From Tetracladium setigerum (taxonomy: Eukaryota; Ascomycota; Leotiomycetes; Helotiales), in contig PZJY01000003.1 of assembly GCA_031472005.1 (NCBI GenBank), forward strand, positions 1,178,001 through 1,242,000: a DNA stretch of 64,000 bases, read 5' to 3'. How positions within the stretch are numbered: position 1 is the stretch's first letter; every line of letters begins with the position of its first letter. Position numbers and translations under genes: made by a program. Below, piece by piece: positions 23,431 through 34,942 of this stretch. The notes under the pieces were generated by a model, which did no database searches, was not told the DNA's origin, and saw only the letters and a list, made by a program, of their open reading frames with translations.

Positions 23431-25322
23431 TCACAATTCATCTCTCTTTCTCCCACCCGTCATCACCCTCAACCTAAACATAGCAGCACCATGCGAATTA
23501 ACCATCGCCGAAACTGTCCCTCTCGGCCCAACGGTCCCCACAACATCCCCCAAAAGCAACTCATTTCTCTCTCTCAACCCATCTTCATAACTCAACAAAG
23601 TAGCATTATACCTCCCCACCTGACTAACGGTTCCATTCCCATTCACCGTCCCATTCCCCATCGCCCTATCCACCACACCCCTCGCAACACTCTCACTCAT
23701 CCTCCCACTCCACAAATCCCTCACCTCCCAACTCAAACCCACCTGCTTCGCACTCCCCCCGGATCCAGAATCAATAAAGATATCATCAAGCGTTGCATTC
23801 ATCTCCTGCGCTTCATTATCGCCATTGATAAGCAAAACAACCATATCGTTCCATTCGCCTCCGGTGGTGGAATTGAGTGTTCCAGACCACATTTGGATCT
23901 CGGCTCTGCTGAGGAGAGAGGGGCCGTTGGCTGGGTAGAGCCAGCGACGTGCGGCGCTTTGGCCGAGAGGGTCCTGGGATACGGCTATTACGGCGGCGTT
24001 GGAGAGGATGGAGAGTGCTGAGGGGGTGATTTTGCGGATATCGTTGCCCATTACTAGGGGTGATTTGACGGCTGCCCCTGTTGGTTGGAGAGATTTTCTC
24101 GATCAGTAGACGTTCTTTCAAAAGACTTGAAATTCCATGGTTGAGCAAGATAAGAGAATGGGAAAAGAAAACCGAAAGGGAGAAAGGAGAAAAGAAGAAG
24201 GAGAAGAGAAGTACAACACATACACAAACTAAAATGCGCAATCCACTCATCCTCCGTCAACCCTTCATTCCCCACCTCCAAAGAATCAAGATCATTCCAC
24301 GCTCCCGGCATAGCCTTTGAAACGACAAAAGAAGCTTTATTCATGATATTTGAGATCGAGCAGTGGAACCCCGGGAGACCGCAATTCCATGCGTCGGGTC
24401 CCTCGCAAGGGCAACGCGGGTCGTATCGATCGAAGAAATCGTCGACGTCGCCGGTGATGCGCCAGCTGTTGGCGATGGTGGGAGCCCAGTTCCAGGGGTA
24501 GTCTTCGCCCCAGTTGCAGAGGGAGTACAGGATTGGGCGGCCGGTTGCGTTGAGAGCGGTGGCCATTGTGTGGTATCTGTATTGAAGTTGTTACTTTCTT
24601 TCTCTTCTTTTGCCACTCAAAGTACAAGGGAATCCATTTTTATGAAAAGAAAAGGGAAATATAAAAGGAATGGAAGAGAGAAGGGAAAGATCCAAACTAA
24701 CCTCGCCTCACTAATTTGTTGATTCCCCGCCTGACCCATATTATAACAATTATCATACTTCAAATAATCCACGCCCCAACTCGCAAACGTCTGCGCATCA
24801 ATCTCCTCATGTCCCAAACTCCCCTCATACCCGCCACACGTATACCGCCCAGCATCAGAATACATGCCGAATCCCAACCCGAGCGCGTGGATATCATCAG
24901 CGACGGCGGCCATGCCGCGAGGGAATTTTTGATCATTCCAGATTAGCGTGTTGTTGGAGGAGGCGTTGCGGCCGTTGGACCAGCAATCGTCGAGGACGAC
25001 GTAGTGGTAGCCGAGATCTTGGAGGCCGAGTTTGGGGATGAGTTGTGCTGTGCCGAGGAGGAGGTCTTCCGAGACGGAACAGCCGAATGTGTTCCAGTTA
25101 TTCCCTGGGGTTTGGTGGTTGTTAGGTTTTGAGGTTTGCAATGTGTCTGTCTGATTGGTGCCATTGGGAAGGAAGGGAAAGAGGGAAGGGGATGATCTTG
25201 GATTTTGGATTTTGCTTACATCCCATTTGAGGTGTTCGAGCGAGACCATTGTTGACAGCTCCTGCTGTTGAGCTAAGAATGGCAGCTGTTATGCTGGTGA
25301 TAGTGTTCTTTGTAATCGTCAT
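23431..25322 (-). CDS. GH27 alpha-galactosidase with signal peptide and C-terminal RDEL
   Basis: Glycoside hydrolase family 27, releasing terminal alpha-galactose from galactomannans and raffinose-type sugars. Exons are 25322..25220, 25104..24702, 24576..24224 and 24077..23431; 501 residues. A short hydrophobic N terminus (TITSITAAILSSTAGA) looks like a signal peptide, then GLARTPQMGWNNWNTFGC, the family start. YVVLDDCWS and YLKYDNCYN carry conserved carboxylates; the second Asp (about 152) is the expected nucleophile. SLCNWGEDYPWNWAP, WRITGDVDD and HFSLWAAVKSPLVMGND follow, the last spanning intron 3. The C-terminal beta domain ends GGRKRDEL, a KDEL/HDEL-like ER retrieval signal at the exact terminus, which is unusual for a secreted hydrolase. 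A second in-frame ATG at 25379 would lengthen the N terminus. Confidence 0.93.
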
Positions 25323-26262
25323 TCTGGCTGTTATTAAATTTGTGTAAAATGATTGTGAAGTTTTTGAGGAATATCTCAACAGATGAAAACAGGCGGATTG
25401 GGTTCCTTTATATGTTCAAATGTATTCGGAAATGACAGCTAGATTGAACTGTATTTTAACATCCAGCACTCTTGATCTTCATGTTCAACAAAAACTTAAG
25501 ACCGAAATGTTAAAGAAAGTGGGCAATTGATCTGCATCTTGTACAGTACCTACCTACGTATGACCGTGTTCGCAAGCTCGATATACAGATGCTCCAACAC
25601 ATACTTCGTACACAAACATTGTCGCGATTTAGCTTCGTAGTAGTTTGATCCAACAAACAAGAAAGCGGCAGAAAAGATGTAGAGTAATCCTGAGATCAAA
25701 AGGTAATGATCGTCTTCACATAGCGCTAAGAAATTATTTCGTACATTAGAAGTGACGACACCTTGGCTACGATCCCCGGCTTGCCGAACTTTGTCTACTC
25801 GCGTAGTGTTTACCCCACACTGTCGTCCAAATAAGAGCGAAAGTAGTGGCGGGAGGCGGAATTGGAGAATTATCATTGGAGGGAGTAACTGTAAAACCGT
25901 TGAACGAAAAGAATACCTTTGAAGTATATTTTGAAGTAAAGAGATGTCCGGAGTTTAGATGCCGTTTGACGTGGGGATAATCCGATGATCCCGGGTAGAA
26001 GAAGCTAAGAAAGGGCCTTTTATGATGCCTCCTCCACTCCCTATGCCGTAGTGAAATTTAAACTAATTAAAGATTATTATCGTTTGCAAGTTGAAAGAAT
26101 AGGCACGGGTAATTGTATGTGTGTGTGTGTGAAGATGTGAAGATGTAAGGAGTGAAGGCTCGAATGTTAGAACAAGAGTAAACTCGCCAAGTTGAACAAT
26201 GCGCTTCTCAATTCTGTTCATATAGCCGGAGGCTCACGCTACCTATCTTACGATCTCTGTTT
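25323..26262. other. Intergenic between alpha-galactosidase promoter and oxidase remnant
   Basis: Contains an ACCTACCTACGTA motif near 25549 and a (GT)n microsatellite near 26118-26131. A 108-codon minus-strand frame (25876..25550) has one hydrophobic segment but no recognised family. Confidence 0.5.
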
Positions 26263-27543
26263 CTACTCATCCTCTCTCTGCCTTGGAGGTTCAATGGGAT
26301 AAAGCGAAGTCGCGAACCATTTGGCCCAGGATGCGAACTTTGGTGCGAGGGCTTCGAGACTCATCCTCTGCTTGATCTCATCTAAACGCTCCATTAATTG
26401 GATAGCCATGCCTTCGGGAGTGTGCCATGCCTCTCCCAAGTCAGCATTTGCATAGCAATTTATCAATATTTGAGTACTCACAATATGGCAATGGAATAGC
26501 CAAACCCCAAGACTATCAGCCATGAAAGCAATCACGACCCAGCCGACTCCAGGAAACATGTACGTAGCTCTTCTGGTTGGATTGTCGAAGTTCAGAGCCG
26601 AGATTGATTCATCACTGAAGACTCCTGGACCATACGAAGAACCTAGAACATAGGCATCATGTCAGTGGAGATGAAGTGGGTGACTTCGTATGTGTTTTGA
26701 GTCAGCAGGAACATCCATGCATCTGGTTTGAGGAGTTCATAAAGTGCAAGACCCTTGTTTTCACGGTAGGAAAAGTCGCCTCTGTCGACGTATTCGAGGG
26801 TTGGCTTTCCAGGATCGAGCTGGATGCCAGTACTATCTCAGTAATCAGCAATTTGTTTCACCTCAAATGATTTTGTGAGACTCACCCCTTAATGGTCCAA
26901 ATTTTGAGCTTAGCTTCATCCAAAGTAGATATAAGATTTCCATGGCCTGATACAGTGAATTGATCGCGTGGAACAGCATGGAAGACCTGAGGAACGTTCC
27001 TCTTCTCATCAGTGCAATCAACGGGATAGTCAGCAGTATCAGTTGGCTCCGCAATCTTAGCTCCGATGTTGAAGATTGCAAGAATGCCTCTGTTATCCGC
27101 CATAACGGAGTACTCATCTGGTGCTGCAACACGGAACTAGAAATTACCTGGTTTGGAAGATGCTGTGATGATAACGACCTATCTTAGGCCAATGTGAACG
27201 TTGAGCCAGTCGGTCTCGTAAGGGACGACTGCCACCATGTCTACTGCAATGACTTCGAGCTTGAGGCCATCGAGATAGACTGACAGTGAATTGACGACAC
27301 CCGTATTGATGATTCGCAAGTGGTATCGCTTCCCAGGAAAGAGGAATTCCGTGTGGTAGCTTCCAGCTGTCTTATCTGGGCTCGTTAAGAAATTTGCTCG
27401 CCGAGAAACCTCCTCCAGCCGTGGATGATCGCTCATAGAAGGGAATTATGGTCTGCAGCGTTTCGAGCCTCCATTGTAACTGTTGGGAAGGTTGGTCATC
27501 CTCGGTATCAGCCATTGAGCGATCCATAGAGTGCCACGCTCTC
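26263..27543 (-). pseudogene. Multicopper oxidase (laccase-like) pseudogene
   Basis: Recognisable second and third cupredoxin domains of an ascomycete laccase-like oxidase: KRYHLRIINTG, VVPYETDWLNVHIG, WTIKGTGIQLDPGKPTLEY (across an intron), YGPGVFSDESISALNFDNP, GWVVIAFMADSLGVWLFHCH, and, after a 52-base intron, AWHTPEGMAIQLMER. The frame is broken several times. A TAG at 27179-27181 replaces the expected Tyr after GLR, and a TAG at 27137-27139 replaces the expected Trp in GNFWFR. One base is missing near 26672-26676. A TGA at 26662-26664 replaces the Gly of the copper motif HPLHLH-G-HD. The first cupredoxin domain with its HWHG motif is not recognisable upstream, where only weak text survives to about 27543. 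Three separate nonsense changes are hard to blame on homopolymer error, so I call it a true relic. Confidence 0.85.
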
Positions 27544-29243
27544 TCTGATGAATTAACGCAAACGTTCTTGAGTCGACTGGTCTGAGATTTGTTGAGGGTT
27601 CCGACAGGTGGTTTTCTTAAACTCCAAGCTCAACGAGGATGCGAGGTTCGATCAAGAGCGCCACAATTCGAGTTTTGTTCAGCTGCTCTTGGCTCAGCTC
27701 TTTCCGAACAGATTCTCGCTTAGCACTTCTTTTTATATGTTCAAATTGATGACGAGGGAGTATGTATAAGAAGGTACAAGGTAGGTTGAAGTAAATTATT
27801 TATAATTGAATTAACGATATAATAGGTTTGAGCAATACTCACTACGTTAATAAGCCAGTAGGGTACCATTTACATAGGTAATGGATCAGTGGTAGTATCG
27901 GACCAGGTTGGTACCGCCACTGGCCACCGCTGTCGTATGTATTGACCACCACCTCGAACTAGCGTACGTACTGTAGAAGAAAGGTACTTGTTGGAAGTAA
28001 TGCCTGTGATGATCGAAGTCAGGAAGTAAAGTGTGATGATGTTGTATTGATGTGAAGAATCAGGCTGTTCTCTTGTACACATCAAGTCACGTGATGAGGA
28101 ACTCGGTGAATACGAATTCCATCAATATTGTAACAATGTCAGGAAGTTGAAGGTAGCATCAAAATTTGGGAACTCGCACGAATCAAGGGAAGATCCTCGG
28201 AGTTTCTAAATGCTTTCTACGGGTTTCCATAAGCAGTCCATTGGGTTATCTAGGGAGGTATCTATCATGGACGACATACTGTACTGTAGAATAATGAAAC
28301 TTGTTGGCAGGCTCCAAATTAACGTTGAAGGAGTTTGTGTGAATGAAACCTCGTCTCCTCTGACGGCATGTTGGTTAAACGAGGTTCTCCGGGATCCACA
28401 ATATCGGCTGGCAACTGAGGACGTCCTCGTAAATGACCAAAATCGACGTAATCAGACTTCGCCCATCGCATCCGGAGCTTTTTCGGGTTTGTTCTGCAGG
28501 GCTTTCTTTGGGTTTTCTAGACCGAGTCATCGATAATATTGAACATGAAACTCCATCAGCTTTTCGACCATCGATTCTCGAAATATACCTGCCTACCTGG
28601 TAGGTGAGGTTACGAGTGTTTTATGGCTTGGGCAACAAAGAAACGGGTCCCAAGGGTCCCAAGGGGTATTTGATATGCGACTGTCGTATTATTAGTTAAG
28701 GCTGCTGAAGCATCATGCCAAGACGATCAAAAAAGCTTAAAACCCTTGCCCAGGAATCCCGTCCGATCCGTTCCAACAACCTCGTACTCTAGTCATCTGC
28801 ACCCACTCGGCACTCGCATACCCATACCCTACCAATCGTATTTCCCGCTTTTCGTTAATCAGAGTGATGCATTCAGCCCATCAACCGTCAACGTTTTACT
28901 GTACTTACAGCTTGCGTCGTCAGCGTCCACATTGATCCGAAGTCTCTCAGCCCCAGGACGAAAACCTTCGCCAGATATAGTCATCAGCAACAACCAGCGG
29001 CATGGTGGTGCCGGCGAGGCGACCAATCCATTGACTGGCTACTGGAAAGTGGAATATTCGATGCGAATCTTTAAAGGGTGGTGAACGAGGGGGGGGGGAG
29101 GACATACTTAAGCAGTGGTAGTCCCACAGGGCTGTCTGACCATCAGCTGTCTCTTTCTACACCATTAACCACCTTCTTTGTAAATCATTCCTTTGTTGAA
29201 AGTTGAATTTCCAATCCCACAGTTACCATCTAAAACCTTCACA
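27544..29243. other. Intergenic, no gene seen
   Basis: About 1.7 kb. May include decayed 5' parts of the oxidase relic up to about 27730. Contains ACCTGCCTACCTGGTAGGT near 28588 and a G9 run at 29089-29097. The open frames at 28210 and 28746 have no domain. Confidence 0.5.
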
Positions 29244-29584
29244 ATGCCTGCACAAGAAACCCAACAACCTCAAGTTCCTCAGCAGATGCAGCTGCAAGGC
29301 GAATCAGATCCTTCACGCATCAGCTCGGAGCAGCCTGTACGTGCAACTCCAACTCTCTTGGTGCCTTCAAATACTAAATTATATACAGCGTCCCGTTGAA
29401 CAGATGACTGCGGAACCTGTTAGCATGCGTGGAGGAGGTGGTGGGGATGTTTGCTGCGGACTGTAAGTACTATTTACCGTACTATCTTGCTGTTTCTTCG
29501 AAGAGAAGCGCATGCTAACTGGCGAATTGCGTTAATAGTTGTGCTGGTCTGGCATGTTTCGAATGCTTGGAATGCTGCTGTTAA
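29244..29584 (+). CDS. Small cysteine-rich CYSTM-type protein
   Basis: Three exons, 29244..29336, 29389..29462 and 29539..29584, encode 70 residues. The N-terminal half is Gln/Pro-rich (MPAQETQQPQVPQQ). The C terminus is Gly-rich then Cys-rich (RGGGGGDVCCGLCAGLACFE, then CLECCC). This matches the CYSTM layout: a polar N terminus and a short Cys-rich hydrophobic end, found in eukaryotic membrane-associated stress-tolerance proteins. All introns have GT-AG borders (GTACGT/ACAG; GTAAGT/ATAG) and the joined frame is open to a TAA directly after the Cys run. Function is inferred from family only. Confidence 0.8.
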
Positions 29585-30070
29585 AATATGGATACACCCC
29601 TACTGGATGGACTCCTTGATAAGATCCAATTGTACACACTTCGGAATTGAATTTGGCGTGAAAGGTGAGATGCCTAGGGTCTCACTGGAGTATTGGCCTA
29701 TTGGCTTTTGCCATAGGATGGAGTATGGCTACGATAGATGAATACGTCTCGATTTAAATTAAATATTGAAACTTTGATCTCGAATTTCCGGACTTGAGTC
29801 AGAAGACATAGTGACACGGTTAACTCTTTGGGTACATGAAAATGTACACTTAACTTCCATTTCCTCTCTTCACTTGGAGGTTGTATTGATGCAGCTTGAG
29901 ATTTTGAGATCTACATTTGTGTAGAATGTGAGCGTAGACTGGGATATTGGCAAAGATACCAAGTACAGGAAAAATGGGTGTTTGTAAATAATGGGTTTGA
30001 TTCATCCCTACAATACTCTGTTCCCAACTCCATGCTCCTTGCCCACATAAAACATTCTTTACCACCCCCC
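29585..30070. other. Convergent intergenic region
   Basis: 3' flanks of the CYSTM gene and RPA49. Nothing else seen. Confidence 0.6.
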
Positions 30071-31527
30071 TCACTTCTTGCTCCCCCTCACAAATTTCGT
30101 CGTCGGGAATTCCAATGGAATCTTTAACTTCGCCAATTTCCTCTGTGAAGCAGCTGCTTTCTCCATCTTCATCATCTTCCTCAGCCCCTCTGGGAAAGCC
30201 ACAACCTTTGCACCGATTTCCTTGAAATACTGCACCATTTGAGCAATTTCCAGCTTCAGGTCATCCTTCAAATCCCACATGTCAACCTCATAATGATCAA
30301 CCACCATGGCAATAGCGCAGAGATGTGTAATGAGGAGATCAGCATTGTGCCTACTCATTATAGACCCATCAGCGAACTTCCTCTTCACTCCTTGTAGGAG
30401 GGATTCTGGTTGTCCCGAAATGACGGCTTTGAGTTCATCTGATCTTGGAAGTCTTCGACCCTCTCGACCCGGCCTCGTGGAATTGTAAAATTCGATGAGG
30501 AGAAGCATGTATCGTAACATCTTGAGTTTTTCGACGTTGTCTTTGAATTTGACGAGGCGAGTCGCAACGAATCGAGACGCCACTATGACTTCCTTGTTGG
30601 CGTTCATTTCTGTCTGCCATGATCTCACTTGGATGGAAGTCATGTTTTCAGTGCCAATCAAGCTCTCAACTGTGTATACCTTGGCGAGATCCGTGGTCTC
30701 GGTATTGGCCTTCGGTCGAGGTTTATTTGCGTTTATGGCTAGTTCTAGTTCTTCTTTGGTCGCCATATCCGAGGTTGCTTCTGCCATATTTGCCATCATA
30801 GCAGAGGAGACAGAATCCAGTTTAGTTGTGCCGTTTGCGAGCTTATTTCTAGCTGATTTGTCGGGTGAAATGGCGTTCTCGGTGACGGAGAGAATGGCCT
30901 TCTTCGCTTTCTTGGTACCGAATGCTTCACCAAGGGCAACTCGCTGCGCTCGCATGTTCTGTAGACTCGTTAGATATGTTGCTGATAGAAAATTGAAGTG
31001 GCTTACCAATTCGCTATTCTCCGCAACGGCGGGTTGATGCGCCCGCACAGTTGCTCTCACTGTCATACTTCGTGCTTCTAAAACCTCTAATTTGCCAGTC
31101 TCTTCATCGTAGACACCTACATAATGCTTCAAAAAGGACTCCAAACCACCCGACGCCTCTCCCCCTGCTGCTTCATCGTCCTCTTCTTTAGCAGTATATT
31201 GCAGCTTCGCATCGTCTGCAGATCGGAGGAGAAGTTCGTTCGATGCAATGTCGCCGCGGGCATTCTTGGATGTATTCGAACGGGGTTTGGAGTATGCTTT
31301 AAGAGAGACGGACGAAGGAACTGCCAGCCCAGGAGTTGAAGCTTTCTGAAGTTAGCAACGAAGTCAAAGCAATTCGAATTGGGTGTACCGATTATTGGTG
31401 CCCATTTGTCTCCTTCCTGTAATGAGATCTTCACTTTTCTGTCATCAACCGCGACCCTCTTGCTCGGTTTTGACGATACATCTGTCTGCCTCTTGCGCTT
31501 GTGTCCAGAGTCAGCAGTTGGCGCCAT
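30071..31527 (-). CDS. RPA49: RNA polymerase I subunit A49
   Basis: Pol I-specific subunit whose N-terminal half pairs with A34.5 (TFIIF-like) and whose C-terminal tandem winged helix aids initiation. Exons are 31527..31389, 31341..31007 and 30958..30071; 453 residues. The first intron ends AAAG, giving KWAPIIASTPGLAVPSS. The basic N terminus (GHKRKRQTD, SKPSKRVAVDD) looks like a nuclear signal. The central part contains FLKHYVGVYDEETGKLEV and RAQRVALGEAFGTKKAKKAI, typical of A49. The C-terminal winged-helix region contains RYMLLLIEFYNSTRPGREGR and HLCAIAMVVDHYEVDMWDLK. It ends KFVRGSKK. Frame intact. Confidence 0.93.
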
Positions 31528-32446
31528 TACGATTGTCGTTGAGTTGATATGATGCTGTTGATTTAGTGCTGCGCTGGGGGAGATAAATTTGTGATGTCGG
31601 ATTTCGAACTTTTTTTTTGGCCGGGATGCGTGCCAAGTGATGCGGGGATGCAGCAGAGCAGCAGCAACAACGAACTGGAAGCTCACGAACAGTTATATTC
31701 AAACGTCAATGGGTCAAGCTCTCCAGAACTGTTGTGTCTATGGGAATTGTATGCCATCAACAATACCCCCCACTTGCTAGACTTTCGACGGGTCCAATGG
31801 CTGTTTTGAGGATGTAATGCCCATTTCATAGCTATACCCTTCCCCGAGAACCCCAGAGCTTCACGAACAAAGACGAATCCGCAGACTCCAAAGAGAAAGT
31901 GCAACGAGACATGTGTGAGGCCTCCATCCACCTGCAAGTTGTTTTTCTTCGTCTACTTCCTCCAGTCCGCTAGTGCGAGGATGCTACAGAGGATATCGTT
32001 GAAGCAGAGCACTTGAGTCGCGCACGCACCAATATTTTCACAGCAAAATTATTCACATATCAAGGCAAATGTGTGAAGGGCAAACTTCATTTTCATTTCG
32101 TATCAGCACTGGAAGTCTTTGGTCTTCAGCATCTATGGCAGCATCCATCCCAAAGCTCCCTCGTTCATAAACGTTCAATTGACAATCCGACGAGCGTTGA
32201 CCGACCCAGCTACCTTCAAATTGTCCCGCCAAATGCCAGAGACTACGCGTCATCAAACTCTTCCAATCCTTGAACACCCAAATGCCATTGTACTGGATGG
32301 TAGACCCAAACTGTTATTTGCGATTCTGGAATGCTGAAAAAGGTGTGGACGTTGATGCGGGGGATGGCGTAGACGAGGAGGTTATGTTGTCATGGTTTCG
32401 TGTTTCGAGAGATAAGTGGCATCGAGATCGAATCGTTGTGAATAGT
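31528..32446. other. Intergenic between RPA49 start and RPL41 end
   Basis: About 0.9 kb with only short overlapping frames on both strands. Holds the RPA49 promoter. No further gene supported. Confidence 0.6.
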
Positions 32447-32579
32447 TTACTTGCTACGAGGGGGTCAGCACATCCAGATCGTACACAAACGGAAAAAGAC
32501 TTTCTTACGAGCGTGCGCGCGTCTTGCGGCGCTTTCTCTTGAGTCTTCGGACTCTCTTCTTACGCCATTTCGCTCGCAT
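32447..32579 (-). CDS. RPL41: 60S ribosomal protein eL41 (25 residues, two coding exons)
   Basis: Exon 1 is 32579..32509 and begins MRAKWRKKRVRRLKRKR, the nearly invariant eL41 helix. Exon 2 is 32453..32447. The intron (GTAAGA donor, TGCTGAC branch, CTCGTAG acceptor) interrupts the penultimate coding positions: TC plus C AAG TAA gives Ser-Lys-stop, the standard RARSK ending. Read without splicing, the frame would stop one residue early at Ser. Total 25 residues, the family's exact size. A second intron probably lies in the 5' untranslated region: a GTAAGT donor at 32629-32634 and a GCACAG acceptor immediately before the ATG context. The gene is easily missed because of its length. Confidence 0.95.
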
Positions 32580-34942
32580 CCTGTGCGCTAATTAGCCATG
32601 AATTAAGTAAAGTTGGGAGGTTGTGAGACTTACTTGTCGGTTGTAGATTTGGAGTGATGTGACGAGTGTGAGGAACGTTGGAAAAAACAGAACGAGTTCT
32701 GGTGTTAAAGGCGACCTGGGCTGCATTAGCGCCAAAAGCTAAGCGAGCCAGCACCTAGGGCATATCACGTGAGCACATGCCCCACTTCCTCTCTCTGGGA
32801 CATGTCGCTGTTCATGTTCTTCACTTTTTTAAGGCAGAAACAGGTAAGTTAAAGGGTATCACTTCAAATTGTAGTGACGTTCAGTTCGTCCTGAGTTGGT
32901 AGTGACCTGCCTATAGGTTGTTCCTTCCAAAGAGATTATAGGCTGAAATCTGGGGTTATGAATGGTAGGTTAGCGCTCCGAATCGAGCCGAAGCTGCTAG
33001 CGTAAGGTACAGGTCATTCCTTCCAAAAGGAAAACTGCCTACCTTACCTTCCTAGGTACCTACTTATGGCTGAAAATTGTTATGTGCTCTCGAAATTGAA
33101 TCGAATCCAGAAACTTTCAATCACGATATGGTGGACAAGTATGAATACGTGCTTTACTTTTCGACTTTTTGATTTTTAAGTTCCAGAGTTTTCAGGTTTT
33201 CTACTTTTCGGACTTTGTTAAAAAGTCGAAAAGTTGAAAAGTCGATACTGTAAGATTGAAAAAGTTAAAAAATTGAAAAACGTAAGAAGTCGAAAAGTCG
33301 AAAAGTCAAAGATTCAAAAAACTACTAAACCGCCAAACCCTCAAACCCAGAAATTAAAAGTCGAAAACCACCAAACCCCTAAACCCTGAAATCCAGAAGT
33401 CAAAAGTTAAAAGTCCAAAAGTCCAAAAGTCCAAAAGTCCAAAAGTCGAAAGAGTTCAAAAAGATAAAATGTCGGGAAATGGAAATAAATAAAAATCGGC
33501 ATCACAACATGTGTTTATTTATACCTACACATACACTATAATACGAGAATGGTAAGAAGACTATTCTTCCCAAAATAATACACAGGCCAAAATTGCCAGG
33601 AGCATAGGATATTGAAGAGAGTATATCCTTCCATTCTGGAATATATCAAACATAGGTTCCAAGATTGCCCGTTAACTTTCAGACAGAACCGTGAGCAAGA
33701 ATTGAACCCTAGCACTCGAATTCGAATGCAGACCCCTTCGAGCCAGAATGTGGTGTCTGTCTACTGCATTCTTTCCCCCAAAAAATAGTTAGCGCAAATT
33801 CGGTACTGTACTGCAATCCACGCCTTGATGTATGCTAGATTAAGCCCAAACCGAAATAATCCCCAATTCCGCCTCCTTTATTCCTTTCAACGCCTAAGAA
33901 TACTTTCTACCCCATCTTCCTTGTAGACTCTGGCGAGGAATAATGAAATCTAAAACAAACACTTCAGTAAATCAAACCCATGTGTGAATGAACCATAGAT
34001 CGAGCAAATGCGGACTGCTTGTCACAATCACCAGCTCAATCCACAAAAAAAGAATAGTTTCCCTTGTTTTCTCATCTGATCACATCACTTGCAGATTGGT
34101 CCTGCGTGTGATGGATTGTGTGTTTCCTTGATCAACTGTTGATTGAAGCATAAAAATAGAAGCGTCAAGTTTATCCCTCGGCAACGAAGGGAAGGTGGAA
34201 TGAGCATGCCCCCAGGGACGGACTTGATCATACTCCTAGAAAGAATTAGCCATGCGGGAAGAGAAAGAATTCCAAAGTAGATAAGGAAAGAGCGGTCTGG
34301 TCATTGATCATTTCATTCCCACCTATAGTACAAATGAGGAGTACCTCCGTACCTCCCTACCTTCTGCAAGCAAGGTGAGCAGCAAGCCGCCGAGGGAGGA
34401 TCTATTTTTATTCAGGGAAACCAAAAAAAGTGATCACACATAAGTGCTAAAAATAAAACAGAAAAGGGGCCCGAACGAAAAAACGATGCGAACCAATAAA
34501 GTCTTCTGACTTGCATTCTAATTCAATTCAATTCATTTCATGGGGGAATATCTAGCTAACTAGGGTATGTATGTGTGGATGGCCGCCCGCCTTTCTCTTC
34601 TCCCCCCTTCCATACTCCGAGCACAACAAAAATTCCAAAAAGGCGTCACAGACTGCCTGCCATTCCCACCTACACACATCCTAATTATGTACCGTTGTGC
34701 CCTCTGCATCAACTCCCTCCCAGTCTAGTTGTAAACCCGATCGCTCGCTGGTATATTTTGGAAAAATGTTTTTGTGATCGATAAGGACGATCAAGAGATT
34801 AATTCCGAAGTAGAAAAAAGGGAAGAGCGATGCGAGTGCAAGAGATTGTGAGCTGAGATCCGACGAATAAAGAAAATCAAGATAACAAATAGATGTTTGT
34901 ATATGATATGTGCGTTTTTCATCAAATGGTCATTAAAATCGT
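32580..34942. other. Long AT-rich intergenic region with degenerate repeats
   Basis: About 2.4 kb. Starts with the RPL41 leader, which includes an upstream open frame from 32754. Then AGGTAC-type motifs (33035-33065), the AAAAGTC repeat tract (33155-33475), and homopolymer-rich AT sequence to 34942. No gene supported. Confidence 0.6.
33155..33475. repeat. Degenerate AAAAGTC/GTCGAAAA repeat tract with 15-bp inverted arms
   Basis: Dozens of imperfect copies of AAAAGTCG / AAAAGTCC. A perfect 15-bp inverted pair occurs at 33156-33170 and 33220-33234 (arms ACTTTTCGACTTTTT and its complement). Late in the tract the text shifts to CCCTAAACCCT-like units near 33365-33390, resembling telomeric repeats. 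Non-coding in all frames. Confidence 0.8.

Noticed and set aside
28746..29084. 112-codon frame upstream of the CYSTM gene
   Set aside because: No recognisable domain; lies in the likely promoter of the CYSTM gene.
33660..33780. tRNA-like text (GGGTTCAATTC on the minus strand)
   Set aside because: No matching acceptor stem or D-arm could be drawn; judged chance similarity.
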